The notes under the pieces were generated by a model. It had not been told where the DNA came from. It worked only from the letters and a program-made list of their open reading frames with translations, and did not search any database. Positions 1-6,777 of a DNA stretch of 10,119 bases are shown here, in pieces. This DNA comes from Aquificaceae bacterium (GTDB lineage Bacteria > Aquificota > Aquificia > Aquificales > Aquificaceae). Each line of letters starts with the position of its first letter. Position 1 is the stretch's first letter. The stretch is taken from assembly GCA_027014185.1 (NCBI GenBank), contig JALWEK010000135.1, positions 1-10,119 on the forward strand, written 5' to 3'. A program made the translations under genes and the position numbers.

Positions 1-636
1 CTCGGGATAGAGCTTCCAAAGATAATAGAGGGTTTTGACATCTCCCACTTCTACGGAGAAGACATCGTGGGGAGCTGTGTGGTCTGGGAGGAGGGTAGGA
101 TGAACAAGAAGAGATACAGAAGGTATAAGGTAAAGACGCTCTCCCAGATAGACGACTACGGGGCTCTGAGAGAGGTCCTCACGAGGAGGGCTAGGAGGCT
201 CAAGGAAAAGAAAGAGCCCATGCCCGACCTCTGGCTGATAGACGGGGGGAAGGGACAGCTTGGTGTAGCTCTGAAGGTTAAGGAGACCTTCAGACTCCCC
301 GTAAAAGTCTTTTCCTTAGCCAAGGAAGAGGAGATACTTTACTCCGAGGACGGAAAGGAGTTAAGCCTCAAAGAGGAACCTCTGCTATACAGGGTCTTCG
401 GACTTATCAGGGACGAAGCCCACAGGTTCGCCCTCTCCTACAACAGGAAGCTGAGAACCAAAAAGGCTCTCGAGGACGTCCTCTCCAAGGTTAAGGGGGT
501 TGGGGAGGTCAGAAAGAGGATAATCTACAGGAACTTTGAGAACCTCTACGAGTTCATAAGGGCGGACGAGGAGAGATTGAGAAAGCTGGGGCTCCCAATC
601 TCCCTCCAGCAGGAGGTCAGAAAGTATCTTGAGTGA
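1..636 (+). CDS. uvrC: UvrABC excision nuclease subunit C, C-terminal part (gene starts outside the window)
   Basis: UvrC makes the incisions in nucleotide excision repair after UvrA/UvrB find the lesion. The frame is open from base 1 and ends at TGA 634-636, leaving 211 codons of a protein that is normally about 550-600 residues, so the 3' incision (GIY-YIG) domain and the UvrB-binding region lie upstream. What remains is the RNase H-like 5'-incision domain. Its conserved DDH residues are visible, counted from codon 1 of the window: Asp13 in GFDISH, Asp81 in LIDGGKGQ and His141 in RDEAHRF. A C-terminal helix-hairpin-helix region follows (about 155-211, around KVKGVGEVRKRI). The match to the family pattern is close along the whole length and no damage is seen. 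The last eight bases overlap the next gene. Confidence 0.96.
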   Translation, partial: LGIELPKIIEGFDISHFYGEDIVGSCVVWEEGRMNKKRYRRYKVKTLSQIDDYGALREVLTRRARRLKEKKEPMPDLWLIDGGKGQLGVALKVKETFRLPVKVFSLAKEEEILYSEDGKELSLKEEPLLYRVFGLIRDEAHRFALSYNRKLRTKKALEDVLSKVKGVGEVRKRIIYRNFENLYEFIRADEERLRKLGLPISLQQEVRKYLE

Positions 637-1114
637 GATCGTCAGAGGCGTGAACTTCTGGAGTTACCTCTTTGCGAGCCTCGTGGCGGGCTACGTTATG
701 ATGGGTGTGGATCTCATGCTCGACGGATTCCTTGGCCTCTTCGGAACATATAAGACGTATATAGAACTGATAAAGCTCTGGGGCATCTTCAAGGGCTTTG
801 AGGACTGGGTTGTGGCGATCGGGCACATGTTAAACTCGGTGGTTCTTGCCCTCGCCTTTGTCTATCCTACAATTTACAAGAAACTGCCTGGAAAGAGCGG
901 ATTTTTAAAGGGTTTAAGCTTCGGCATCCTGTGGCACATAGTCGTTTTAATAGTTCTCGTAATTACCGCCTTCGGCGGTGCGGGATTCATGAGGGAATTT
1001 TTGAGCATGCCCTTGAGGGAGCATGTATCCTTGTTTTTGTTACATTTAGTATGGGGTGGGGTGTTGGGACTTCTTTACGTTCCTATACCTTCTCAATCAC
1101 GAACTCCGAGTTAG
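629..1114 (+). CDS. Small integral membrane protein, function unknown
   Basis: A 161-residue hydrophobic protein that I do not recognise. About four membrane helices are visible (roughly residues 10-35, 60-83, 93-120 and 130-151), with a short basic loop YKKLPGKSG between the second and third. Histidines sit in or at the edge of the helices: His66 (IGHMLN), His103 (LWHIVV), His132 and His139 (LLHLVW). The chosen start is TTG at 629, inside the end of uvrC, with AGGAGG at 611-616, a slightly long 12-base spacing. The in-frame GTG at 650 is an alternative but has no good ribosome site. Translational coupling to uvrC is likely. The 3' end overlaps the end of hslV on the other strand by 32 bases. 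The hydrophobic pattern and bacterial codon use argue for a real gene; no function can be assigned. Confidence 0.75.
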   Translation: MSEIVRGVNFWSYLFASLVAGYVMMGVDLMLDGFLGLFGTYKTYIELIKLWGIFKGFEDWVVAIGHMLNSVVLALAFVYPTIYKKLPGKSGFLKGLSFGILWHIVVLIVLVITAFGGAGFMREFLSMPLREHVSLFLLHLVWGGVLGLLYVPIPSQSRTPS

Positions 1115-1613
1115 TGTAGATGCATATCTCTGAGGCTATCTCGAGGGACTTTCTCACTATCTCCTCCGCGCTAAGGTCTGTGTTCCTGTATAGGGCGAGG
1201 GCTGCGGATCTCGCGTAATCCCCTCCAGAACCTATTCCCAGAACCGGCTCGTCCGGCTCTATTATGTCCCCGTTGCCAGAGATCAGGAGCATGTGTTCTT
1301 TATCTACCGCAAGGAGCAGGGCCTCGAGTCTTCTCAGATACTTGTCCATTCTCCAGTCCTTGGCAAGCTCCACGGAGGCCCTTATGAGGTTTCCCCTAAA
1401 CTCCTCGAGCTTCCTCTCGAGCCTCTCCATCAGGGCCATGCTGTCCGCCGCGGAACCTGCAAAGCCAACAACTACCTGATCCTTGTAGAGCTTCCTTATC
1501 TTCTTCGCCCTGTGCTTTATTACGGAGCTTCCAACAGTAACCTGGCCGTCGCCTCCTATTACCGTCTCTCCGTTCTTCCTGACTGCAAGTATCGTGGTCG
1601 CTCTCGTCTCCAT
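1083..1613 (-). CDS. hslV: ATP-dependent protease proteolytic subunit HslV (ClpQ)
   Basis: HslV is the threonine-protease core of the cytoplasmic HslUV (ClpYQ) complex; the AAA+ partner HslU unfolds substrates and is not encoded in this window. The 176-residue product has the family's usual length and follows it throughout. ATTILAVR (5-12) contains the expected catalytic Thr6; GGDGQ (20-24) and the lysines Lys33 and Lys38 correspond to the active-site Asp17, Lys28 and Lys33 of mature E. coli HslV. GFAGSAAD, VELAKDWR, ISGNGD, GIGSGG and ICIYTN are further signatures. The ATG at 1613 gives a five-residue leader METRA that must be removed to expose Thr6, as in other HslV proteins with a short propeptide. 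No Shine-Dalgarno is visible before this start. The gene lies back-to-back with hldD across 32 bases and converges on the membrane protein gene at 629-1114. Confidence 0.96.
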   Translation of the reverse strand: METRATTILAVRKNGETVIGGDGQVTVGSSVIKHRAKKIRKLYKDQVVVGFAGSAADSMALMERLERKLEEFRGNLIRASVELAKDWRMDKYLRRLEALLLAVDKEHMLLISGNGDIIEPDEPVLGIGSGGDYARSAALALYRNTDLSAEEIVRKSLEIASEICIYTNSEFVIEKV

Positions 1614-1622
1614 CCCATAAGG

Positions 1623-1639
1623 ATTATAAGCCTTATAAT
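1623..1639. promoter_or_regulatory. Mirror-image -10 boxes shared by hslV and hldD
   Basis: The 32-base spacer between the two divergent genes contains a perfect inverted repeat, ATTATAAG-C-CTTATAAT (8-1-8). Read on the plus strand its right arm ends in TATAAT (1634-1639), six bases before the hldD ATG; read on the minus strand the left arm gives TATAAT (1628-1623), nine bases before the hslV ATG. Both are exact bacterial -10 consensus sites. Neither gene has a Shine-Dalgarno in the gap, so both transcripts would start at or just before their ATG. I see no good -35 for either side. Promoter function is an inference; the same symmetry could also bind a dimeric regulator. Confidence 0.55.
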
Positions 1640-1645
1640 ATTCCT

Positions 1646-2566
1646 ATGCGTGTTCTCATAACGGGCGGGGCGGGGTTCATAGGCTCCAACATAGCCTTCG
1701 CCCTCCAGGAGAGGTATCCTGATGCAAAAATTTACGTCCTCGACAACTTCTCTTCAGGGCACTTCAAGAATTTAATAGGCTTCAGAGGAGAGGTCATAAC
1801 GGGAGATATAAGGGACAGGGAGCTGTGGGAGTATCTGAGGAGGAACTTCGCCTTCGATGTGATCTTCCACGAGGCGGCGATAACGGACACTACCGTGGAA
1901 GACCAGAAGCTGATGATGGAGACGAACGCGGACAGCTTCAGGGACCTTCTCGACTCCGCTCTTGAGTGGAACGCGAAAGTCATATACGCCTCCTCCGCGG
2001 GTGTTTACGGGAACACAGAGCCTCCCATGAGGGAGGAAGAGGGCCTCGAGCCAGAGAACATCTACGGCTTTTCTAAGCTGATGATGGACAGGATAGCGAT
2101 GGACTACATGGAGAGGTTCCCCGAGCTTAGGATAGTGGGCTTCAGATACTTTAACGTCTACGGGCCGAGGGAGAGCTATAAGGGAAAGAGCGCGAGCATG
2201 ATATACCAGCTGGCGGTGAAGATGATGCACGGCCAGAGGCCGAGGATATTCAAGTGGGGGGAGCAGAAGAGGGACTTCGTCTATATAGAGGATGTGGTGA
2301 AGGCTAACCTCCTCGCTCTGGAAAAGGATGTCTCCGGGATATTCAACATAGCCACGGGAAGGGCCAGATCCTTCAACGAGATCATAGAGATCCTGAACAG
2401 AGAGCTTGGAACGAATCTCGAGACCGAATACTTCGACTGCCCCTACGACTTCTACCAGGAGTTCACACAGGCGGACATAAGTAAAGCAAGTAAGGAGCTG
2501 GGATACGAGCCTGAATACTCCCTCGAAGAGGGGATAAGAGAGTATCTCAAGCACATAAAGGCCTGA
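1646..2566 (+). CDS. hldD: ADP-L-glycero-D-manno-heptose 6-epimerase-like protein (extended SDR)
   Basis: A 306-residue extended short-chain dehydrogenase/epimerase that best fits HldD/RfaD, which inverts C6 of ADP-D-glycero-D-manno-heptose to make the L,D form used in the LPS inner core. Visible features: nucleotide-binding GGAGFIG (7-13), an acidic turn VLDN (31-34), Ser116/117 in YASSAGVYG, the Tyr140-xxx-Lys144 pair in YGFSK, and RYFNVYGPRESYKG with Lys179 where E. coli HldD has Lys178, which together with Tyr140 serves as its acid/base pair. Length matches the family (about 310). The residue after the KGK block is Ser rather than the more usual Met. The best alternative would be a UDP-hexose epimerase, but the YGPREsyKGKsAS block favours heptose epimerase. 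It is the first gene of a three-gene operon; its TGA overlaps the next ATG by one base (TGATG). Confidence 0.88.
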   Translation: MRVLITGGAGFIGSNIAFALQERYPDAKIYVLDNFSSGHFKNLIGFRGEVITGDIRDRELWEYLRRNFAFDVIFHEAAITDTTVEDQKLMMETNADSFRDLLDSALEWNAKVIYASSAGVYGNTEPPMREEEGLEPENIYGFSKLMMDRIAMDYMERFPELRIVGFRYFNVYGPRESYKGKSASMIYQLAVKMMHGQRPRIFKWGEQKRDFVYIEDVVKANLLALEKDVSGIFNIATGRARSFNEIIEILNRELGTNLETEYFDCPYDFYQEFTQADISKASKELGYEPEYSLEEGIREYLKHIKA

Positions 2567-3639
2567 TGCTCGTAATTCTTCTTCTTCTGATTTCGTTTCT
2601 AACCGCCTTTTCCCAAGAGTGCAGGGTGGAGACTAAAGAGGTCATCAGGGCGGTTTACGGATCCGGATACGTGAAGAGCAAAAAGCAGGTCCTCGTAAGG
2701 GCGAGTGTCTCGGGCTATATAAAAAGGATTTTTGTGGAGGAAGGAGACAGAGTAAGGAAAGGCCAGCTCATAGCCGTAATAGAGAGCAGAGGCCTTGAGA
2801 ACAGAATAGCCTCCCTGGACAAGCGGATAAAACTCCTGAGGGAGAGGCTCAGGCCCGGATCGGAGTTCCTGAAGGCTCTCGAGGGAAGGATTAAGGTTGC
2901 AAAGGAAAACTTTGAGAAGGCGAAAAGAAGATACGAAAGGAGAAAGGAACTTTACGAAAAGGGAGTGATCCCCAGGGAGAGTCTCGAAGAGGCGGAAAGG
3001 ATCTTTAAGGTAGCGGAGGAAGAGCTGAGGATAGCGGAGGAAACCTCCAGGGACAGGATTAAAGAGCTAAGGGCCCAGCTCGAAGCCCTTTTAGAGGAGA
3101 AGAAGGCACTCGAGAGGGAGCTTGAGAGCTACAGGATCAGAAGTCCTCTGGATGGGATAGTTTTTAAGGTCTTTGTGGAAGAGGGGGACTACGTGAACCA
3201 CATAGGGAGGGAGAACCGCGTGGCGGTGGTGGGGACCTTGGAGAAGAAGGTCGTCCTGAACATAGATGAGGAGTTTCTTCCCCTGATAAAGAGGGGACAG
3301 GAGGTTTACATCAGGAGCGACGCCTTTCCGGATAAGGTCTTTAAGGGAGAAGTCCTCTCCTTCGATCTCAAGAGCGACGATCTGAGGAGGGTGGTGGGCG
3401 TTGAGGTGGATGTGGATCTTCCCCCAAAGATCCCGGTGGATTCGGTGGTGGAGGGAAACATTATCGTTGACAGGCTCAAGACCACGGTGGTCCCGCTTAG
3501 GGCGGTAAAGAACGGGGAAGTTATCCTGCTTGTAAACGGGGAGAGGAAGAGGGTGAAGGTGGGCAGAGTTTTCGAGAACTACGCGGAGGTCCTCGGCTTT
3601 CCTCCCGGGACTCCCTGTCTCTTCCCCGAGGGGCGATGA
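2566..3639 (+). CDS. Periplasmic adaptor (membrane fusion) protein, HlyD/MacA type
   Basis: A 357-residue adaptor that would bridge an inner-membrane transporter and an outer-membrane channel. Residues 1-16 are a hydrophobic signal sequence ending in LTAFSQ; the Cys at 19 lacks a lipobox, so it is not a lipoprotein. In order follow the first half of a lipoyl-like domain (about 43-74, SGYIKRIFVEEGDRVRKGQ), a long charged alpha-hairpin coiled coil (about 77-188, rich in Glu/Arg/Lys, containing the tip-like KGVIPRESLEEAE), the second lipoyl half (190-225, IRSPLDGIVFKVFVEEGDYV), a beta-barrel region (about 228-290) and a membrane-proximal domain to the end. This is the canonical MacA/HlyD order. 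The gene overlaps the upstream hldD stop and the downstream permease start (ATGA), so coupled expression with the permease is expected. Substrate unknown. Confidence 0.9.
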   Translation: MLVILLLLISFLTAFSQECRVETKEVIRAVYGSGYVKSKKQVLVRASVSGYIKRIFVEEGDRVRKGQLIAVIESRGLENRIASLDKRIKLLRERLRPGSEFLKALEGRIKVAKENFEKAKRRYERRKELYEKGVIPRESLEEAERIFKVAEEELRIAEETSRDRIKELRAQLEALLEEKKALERELESYRIRSPLDGIVFKVFVEEGDYVNHIGRENRVAVVGTLEKKVVLNIDEEFLPLIKRGQEVYIRSDAFPDKVFKGEVLSFDLKSDDLRRVVGVEVDVDLPPKIPVDSVVEGNIIVDRLKTTVVPLRAVKNGEVILLVNGERKRVKVGRVFENYAEVLGFPPGTPCLFPEGR

Positions 3640-4892
3640 GGCACGTTCTCTTTATCTCGCTGAAACTCCTTACCGAGAGGAGGAGGCAGACATTGATCTC
3701 CACTCTTGGAGTGGCGATAGGGGTGTGTGCCTTCGTGGTGATGAGTTCTCTCATGCTCGGTTTTCAGAAGCACTTTATAAGGCAGGTGATAGATCTCGAC
3801 GCCCACATATCCATAAAGCCTAAGTTCGACTATAACGAGAAGAGGATACTTTCAGATGTCTTCGGTAAGGACGTGATCTTGGAAATCCTCGGGGCCAAGC
3901 CAAAGGAGGTGAGGGACAGGATAGGGAACTACAGGGAGATAATCTCCAGATATACAGGGAGGATGGGAATTCTCGGAATCTCTCCCCATCTGAGGAGCAA
4001 CGGGATAATCAGATACGGGCCGAAGGAAAAGCCGGTGAACCTCTTCGGGATAGATCCGGATCTGGAGGGGAAGGCCTCGAGCATAGAGAGGTTCTTAGAA
4101 GAAAAGAGGCTCAAGAGCCTGAGAACCAAGAGGAACGGGATAATCCTCGGAAAGCTGGTGGCGAGGGATCTGGGTGTAAAGAAGAGGGGGGCGAAGGTCC
4201 TACTCGTGACTCCCAACGGAGTTTCTGAGGTCCTGGAGGTGGTGGACTTCTTCAACTCTGGAATAACGACTATAGACCAGAGCAGGGCCTACGTCCACAT
4301 AAAAACTCTCCAGAGGCTCCTGGGAAGGCCCAACGAGGTGAACGAGCTTGTGGTGAAGGTGGAGGACGTGGACGAGGCGGTCCGAATAGCGAGAGTTTTG
4401 GAGGAAGAGACCGGATACGATGCCCGGAGCTGGCAGGAAGCCTACAGCAACTTCCTGCAACTCTTCAAAATACAGAAGACGATAACCTACCTGGTGGTGG
4501 GGGCGATACTGCTGGTCTCCGCCTTCGGTATCTTCAACATCCTGATGATGACGGTTCTCGAGAAGAAGAGGGACATAGCCATACTCAAGGCGATGGGCTA
4601 CACGAGCGGGGACATAACGATGGTCTTCCTAATACAGGGCCTGATAATAGGTGCAGTGGGAATTCTCCTCGGAAGCATTCTCGCCTACGGCCTTCAGGAG
4701 TATCTCTCGAGCATAGAGATGGACCTTGAGGGCCTCCTCAGGGCCAAGGGCTTTATCCTCGACAGATCCCCCCTCTACTACGTGGGAGGGGCGCTATTTG
4801 CCCTTTTATTCACCCTCATGGCCTCCATACATCCTGCGAGGAAGGCCTCCAAGCTCGATCCGGTGGAGATATTCAGGAGCGCAGGAGTCTGA
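3636..4892 (+). CDS. ABC transporter permease, MacB/LolC (FtsX-like) family
   Basis: A 418-residue permease with the four-helix FtsX-like layout: TM1 about 19-42, a large periplasmic domain 43-278 (MacB_PCD type, with FGIDPDLEGK and GIILGKLVARDLGVK), then TM2 about 282-307, a coupling segment EKKRDIAILKAMGYT (309-323), TM3 about 325-352 and TM4 about 380-400, ending in the usual PARKASKLDPVEI. The length and the sequence around ARSWQEAYSNF and the coupling segment resemble LolC/LolE more than MacB, and no nucleotide-binding domain is attached. The ATPase must therefore be encoded elsewhere. The preceding overlapping adaptor gene suggests a MacAB- or YknXYZ-like exporter, with lipoprotein or envelope-compound transport as an alternative. 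The last 20 bases overlap the convergent gene on the other strand. Confidence 0.92.
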   Translation: MRHVLFISLKLLTERRRQTLISTLGVAIGVCAFVVMSSLMLGFQKHFIRQVIDLDAHISIKPKFDYNEKRILSDVFGKDVILEILGAKPKEVRDRIGNYREIISRYTGRMGILGISPHLRSNGIIRYGPKEKPVNLFGIDPDLEGKASSIERFLEEKRLKSLRTKRNGIILGKLVARDLGVKKRGAKVLLVTPNGVSEVLEVVDFFNSGITTIDQSRAYVHIKTLQRLLGRPNEVNELVVKVEDVDEAVRIARVLEEETGYDARSWQEAYSNFLQLFKIQKTITYLVVGAILLVSAFGIFNILMMTVLEKKRDIAILKAMGYTSGDITMVFLIQGLIIGAVGILLGSILAYGLQEYLSSIEMDLEGLLRAKGFILDRSPLYYVGGALFALLFTLMASIHPARKASKLDPVEIFRSAGV

Positions 4893-5646
4893 GGCAGGCG
4901 ACGGTCCCGAAGGTGTAAAGGAAGTGGACCGTGAGAAAGGTGAGGATCGGACCGAATAAGAAGAGGGGAGGTATAAGCAGGACCAGATGGAGCAGGAGGA
5001 AACCGAAGGTTATCAGCGAAACTACAATAGAGGACTTTATGTAGTCCCAGCTCAGCATCGTCCTCCAGCTGATCTCCGCCCACAGGGAGCTGATGAAGGT
5101 CGAGAGCGTGCCCGAAAAGCCCTTCCCTCTGAGCATAGCTCTGCCGAAGAAGATTGGAAAGGAGGAGACGATTGAGAAGTAGAGGAATACCGCGATAAGA
5201 AGGCTCAGAAGTAGTCCCTTCCAGCTCACGTCTCCCCCTTCCAGGAGGGGTTTGATTACGCTGAGCGCTCCCCCCGCTGACAGGATTACCAACGAGACGA
5301 GGAGGGCAACGACAGTTAGGAAAATCTGGGCCACGAGGACGCCGATAACCTCCCTCGGGTAGGACAGGACCGGGCTCAGGAGGTTTGCGGATCTGAGATC
5401 CTCCTCAAAGCCTTCTATATTCCCTCCCCTCCTGATGTACAGCTTGGAAATGAAGACAACGTAGGAGAATATCAGGTAAGACTCTATTAGGGCGGATAGC
5501 TGACCCACAAGGGGTATCCAGACGAAGAGGTTCAGCAACACGAGTGAGAAGAGAAAGGGGAGGCTTATGTAGAGGTTGGCGGTTAGGCTGATCTTCCATA
5601 CATGCAGAGCCTCCTTCCACACGAGATATATTATGATTAACTGCAT
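4873..5646 (-). CDS. Six-helix integral membrane protein, function unknown
   Basis: A 257-residue, strongly hydrophobic protein with about six membrane helices (roughly 23-45, 48-68, 100-126, 143-164, 206-228 and 229-252), separated by polar loops such as YIRRGGNIEGFEEDLRS (70-86) and RAMLRGKG (169-176). The layout resembles the DUF4013 or GPDPase_memb type of uncharacterised bacterial membrane proteins, but I cannot place it in either. The ATG at 5646 has no Shine-Dalgarno upstream; the GTG at codon 9 follows a CATAAT-like sequence and could be a leaderless start, so the N-terminus is uncertain by a few residues. The gene converges on the permease (20-base overlap) and is separated from divergent mqnE by only 15 bases. 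Codon use matches its bacterial neighbours. Confidence 0.75.
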   Translation of the reverse strand: MQLIIIYLVWKEALHVWKISLTANLYISLPFLFSLVLLNLFVWIPLVGQLSALIESYLIFSYVVFISKLYIRRGGNIEGFEEDLRSANLLSPVLSYPREVIGVLVAQIFLTVVALLVSLVILSAGGALSVIKPLLEGGDVSWKGLLLSLLIAVFLYFSIVSSFPIFFGRAMLRGKGFSGTLSTFISSLWAEISWRTMLSWDYIKSSIVVSLITFGFLLLHLVLLIPPLFLFGPILTFLTVHFLYTFGTVACLRLLRS

Positions 5647-5656
5647 CGGAGGAGGT
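5627..5656 (+). promoter_or_regulatory. mqnE ribosome binding site and probable -10 region
   Basis: GGAGGAGGT at 5648-5656, five bases before the ATG at 5662, is a strong Shine-Dalgarno and fixes the mqnE start. Just upstream, an AT-rich patch (5627-5637) contains TATGAT at 5632-5637, a plausible -10 box that would give a leader of about 18 bases. I see no convincing -35. Because the divergent membrane-protein gene starts at 5646, this promoter would lie inside its coding sequence. The ribosome site is clear; the promoter is tentative. Confidence 0.5.
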
Positions 5657-5661
5657 AAAAG

Positions 5662-6777
5662 ATGGAGCTTGTTATAGATGACATATTGAGAACCGTTGGG
5701 GATAGAAGGCTATCCCACATAGCCGAGAAGGTTCTTGAGGGCAGGAGGATAAGCGAGGAGGAAGCCCTATACCTGTTCGAGAGCAACGAGCTTGCCACGA
5801 TAGGGCATCTCGCCGAGTACGTGAACAGGAAGAAGAACGGCATGAACGCCTACTTCATAGTAAACAGGCAGATAAACCCTACCAACGTCTGCGTCTACCA
5901 GTGTGACTTCTGCGCTTTCGGTGTGAAGAAATCGGATCCCAGAGCCTACGAGATGTCTATGGAGGAGATACTGGGTAAGGTTGAAGAGACTTACAGGGAA
6001 GGAGGAAGGGAGGTTCACATAGTCGGCGGGATACCGTCTCACTGGGGCTACGATAAGTACCTGGAGATAGTTAGGGAGATAAAGAAGAGGTTCCCGGAGG
6101 TCGTGGTAAAGGCTTGGACGGCGATAGAGATACACCACATGGCCAAGATATCCAAGAAGAGCTACGAAGAGGTCTTGAGTGAGCTGAAGGAGGCCGGGCT
6201 TGAAGCCCTACCAGGTGGAGGGGCTGAGATATTTTCCGAGAGGGCGAGGAAGATAATAGCCCCCAACAAGGCGAACGCCGAGGAGTACCTGGAGGTTCAC
6301 AAGACAGCACACAGGTTAGGGATACCCACCAACGTGACCATGCTTTACGGACACGTCGAGACCATCGAGGAGAGGGTAGAGCATCTCTCTAAGATAAGGG
6401 AGATCCAGGACGAGACGGGAGGCTTCCAGGTATTCATTCCCCTCGCCTACTGGCCCGAGGGAACACGTCTCGGGGGTAAGAGGACATCCTCTATAGACGA
6501 TCTGAAGACGATAGCTATCTCGCGTATATTCCTGGATAACTTCGACCACATAAAGGCCTACTGGGTAACCCTCGGAGAGAAGGTAGCCCAGATAGCCCTA
6601 AACTTCGGGGCGGACGACCTAGACGGAACTATAGAGGAGGAGAAGATAGTCCACGCTGCTGGTACCAAGTCCGCCTACGGGCACTCGGTCGATAGGTTGG
6701 TAAAAATCATCAAGAAGGCGGGAAAGGTTCCCGTAGAGAGAGACACCTTCTACCGAGTGGTCAAGGTTTACGACTGA
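5662..6777 (+). CDS. mqnE: Aminofutalosine synthase MqnE (radical SAM)
   Basis: MqnE joins the chorismate-derived enolpyruvyl benzoate (3-[(1-carboxyvinyl)oxy]benzoate) to the adenosyl radical of SAM to make aminofutalosine, an early step of the futalosine route to menaquinone. The 371-residue protein carries the radical-SAM 4Fe-4S motif Cys77-xxx-Cys81-xx-Cys84 in TNVCVYQCDFCAF. Blocks typical of MqnE, rather than of MqnC or CofH, are EVHIVGG (117-123), TAIEIHHMAK (153-162), the glycine-rich PGGGAEI (184-190), IPTNVTMLYGH, ETGGFQVFIPLAYWPE, HIKAYW and LNFGADDLDGT. Length is normal for the family and nothing is missing. The gene stands alone on its strand, between divergent and convergent membrane-protein genes; other mqn genes are not in the window, which is common since the pathway is often scattered. 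It implies menaquinone-based respiration. Confidence 0.95.
   Translation: MELVIDDILRTVGDRRLSHIAEKVLEGRRISEEEALYLFESNELATIGHLAEYVNRKKNGMNAYFIVNRQINPTNVCVYQCDFCAFGVKKSDPRAYEMSMEEILGKVEETYREGGREVHIVGGIPSHWGYDKYLEIVREIKKRFPEVVVKAWTAIEIHHMAKISKKSYEEVLSELKEAGLEALPGGGAEIFSERARKIIAPNKANAEEYLEVHKTAHRLGIPTNVTMLYGHVETIEERVEHLSKIREIQDETGGFQVFIPLAYWPEGTRLGGKRTSSIDDLKTIAISRIFLDNFDHIKAYWVTLGEKVAQIALNFGADDLDGTIEEEKIVHAAGTKSAYGHSVDRLVKIIKKAGKVPVERDTFYRVVKVYD

Noticed and set aside
1772..2554. A 260-codon open frame antisense to hldD
   Set aside because: It lies wholly within hldD, whose family match is strong. The frame is open because of codon bias, its translation has no recognisable domain, and there is no ribosome site.
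2566..2640. Lipoprotein signal in the adaptor, because of Cys19
   Set aside because: The residues before Cys19 (FSQE) do not form a lipobox; an ordinary signal peptide or anchor fits better.
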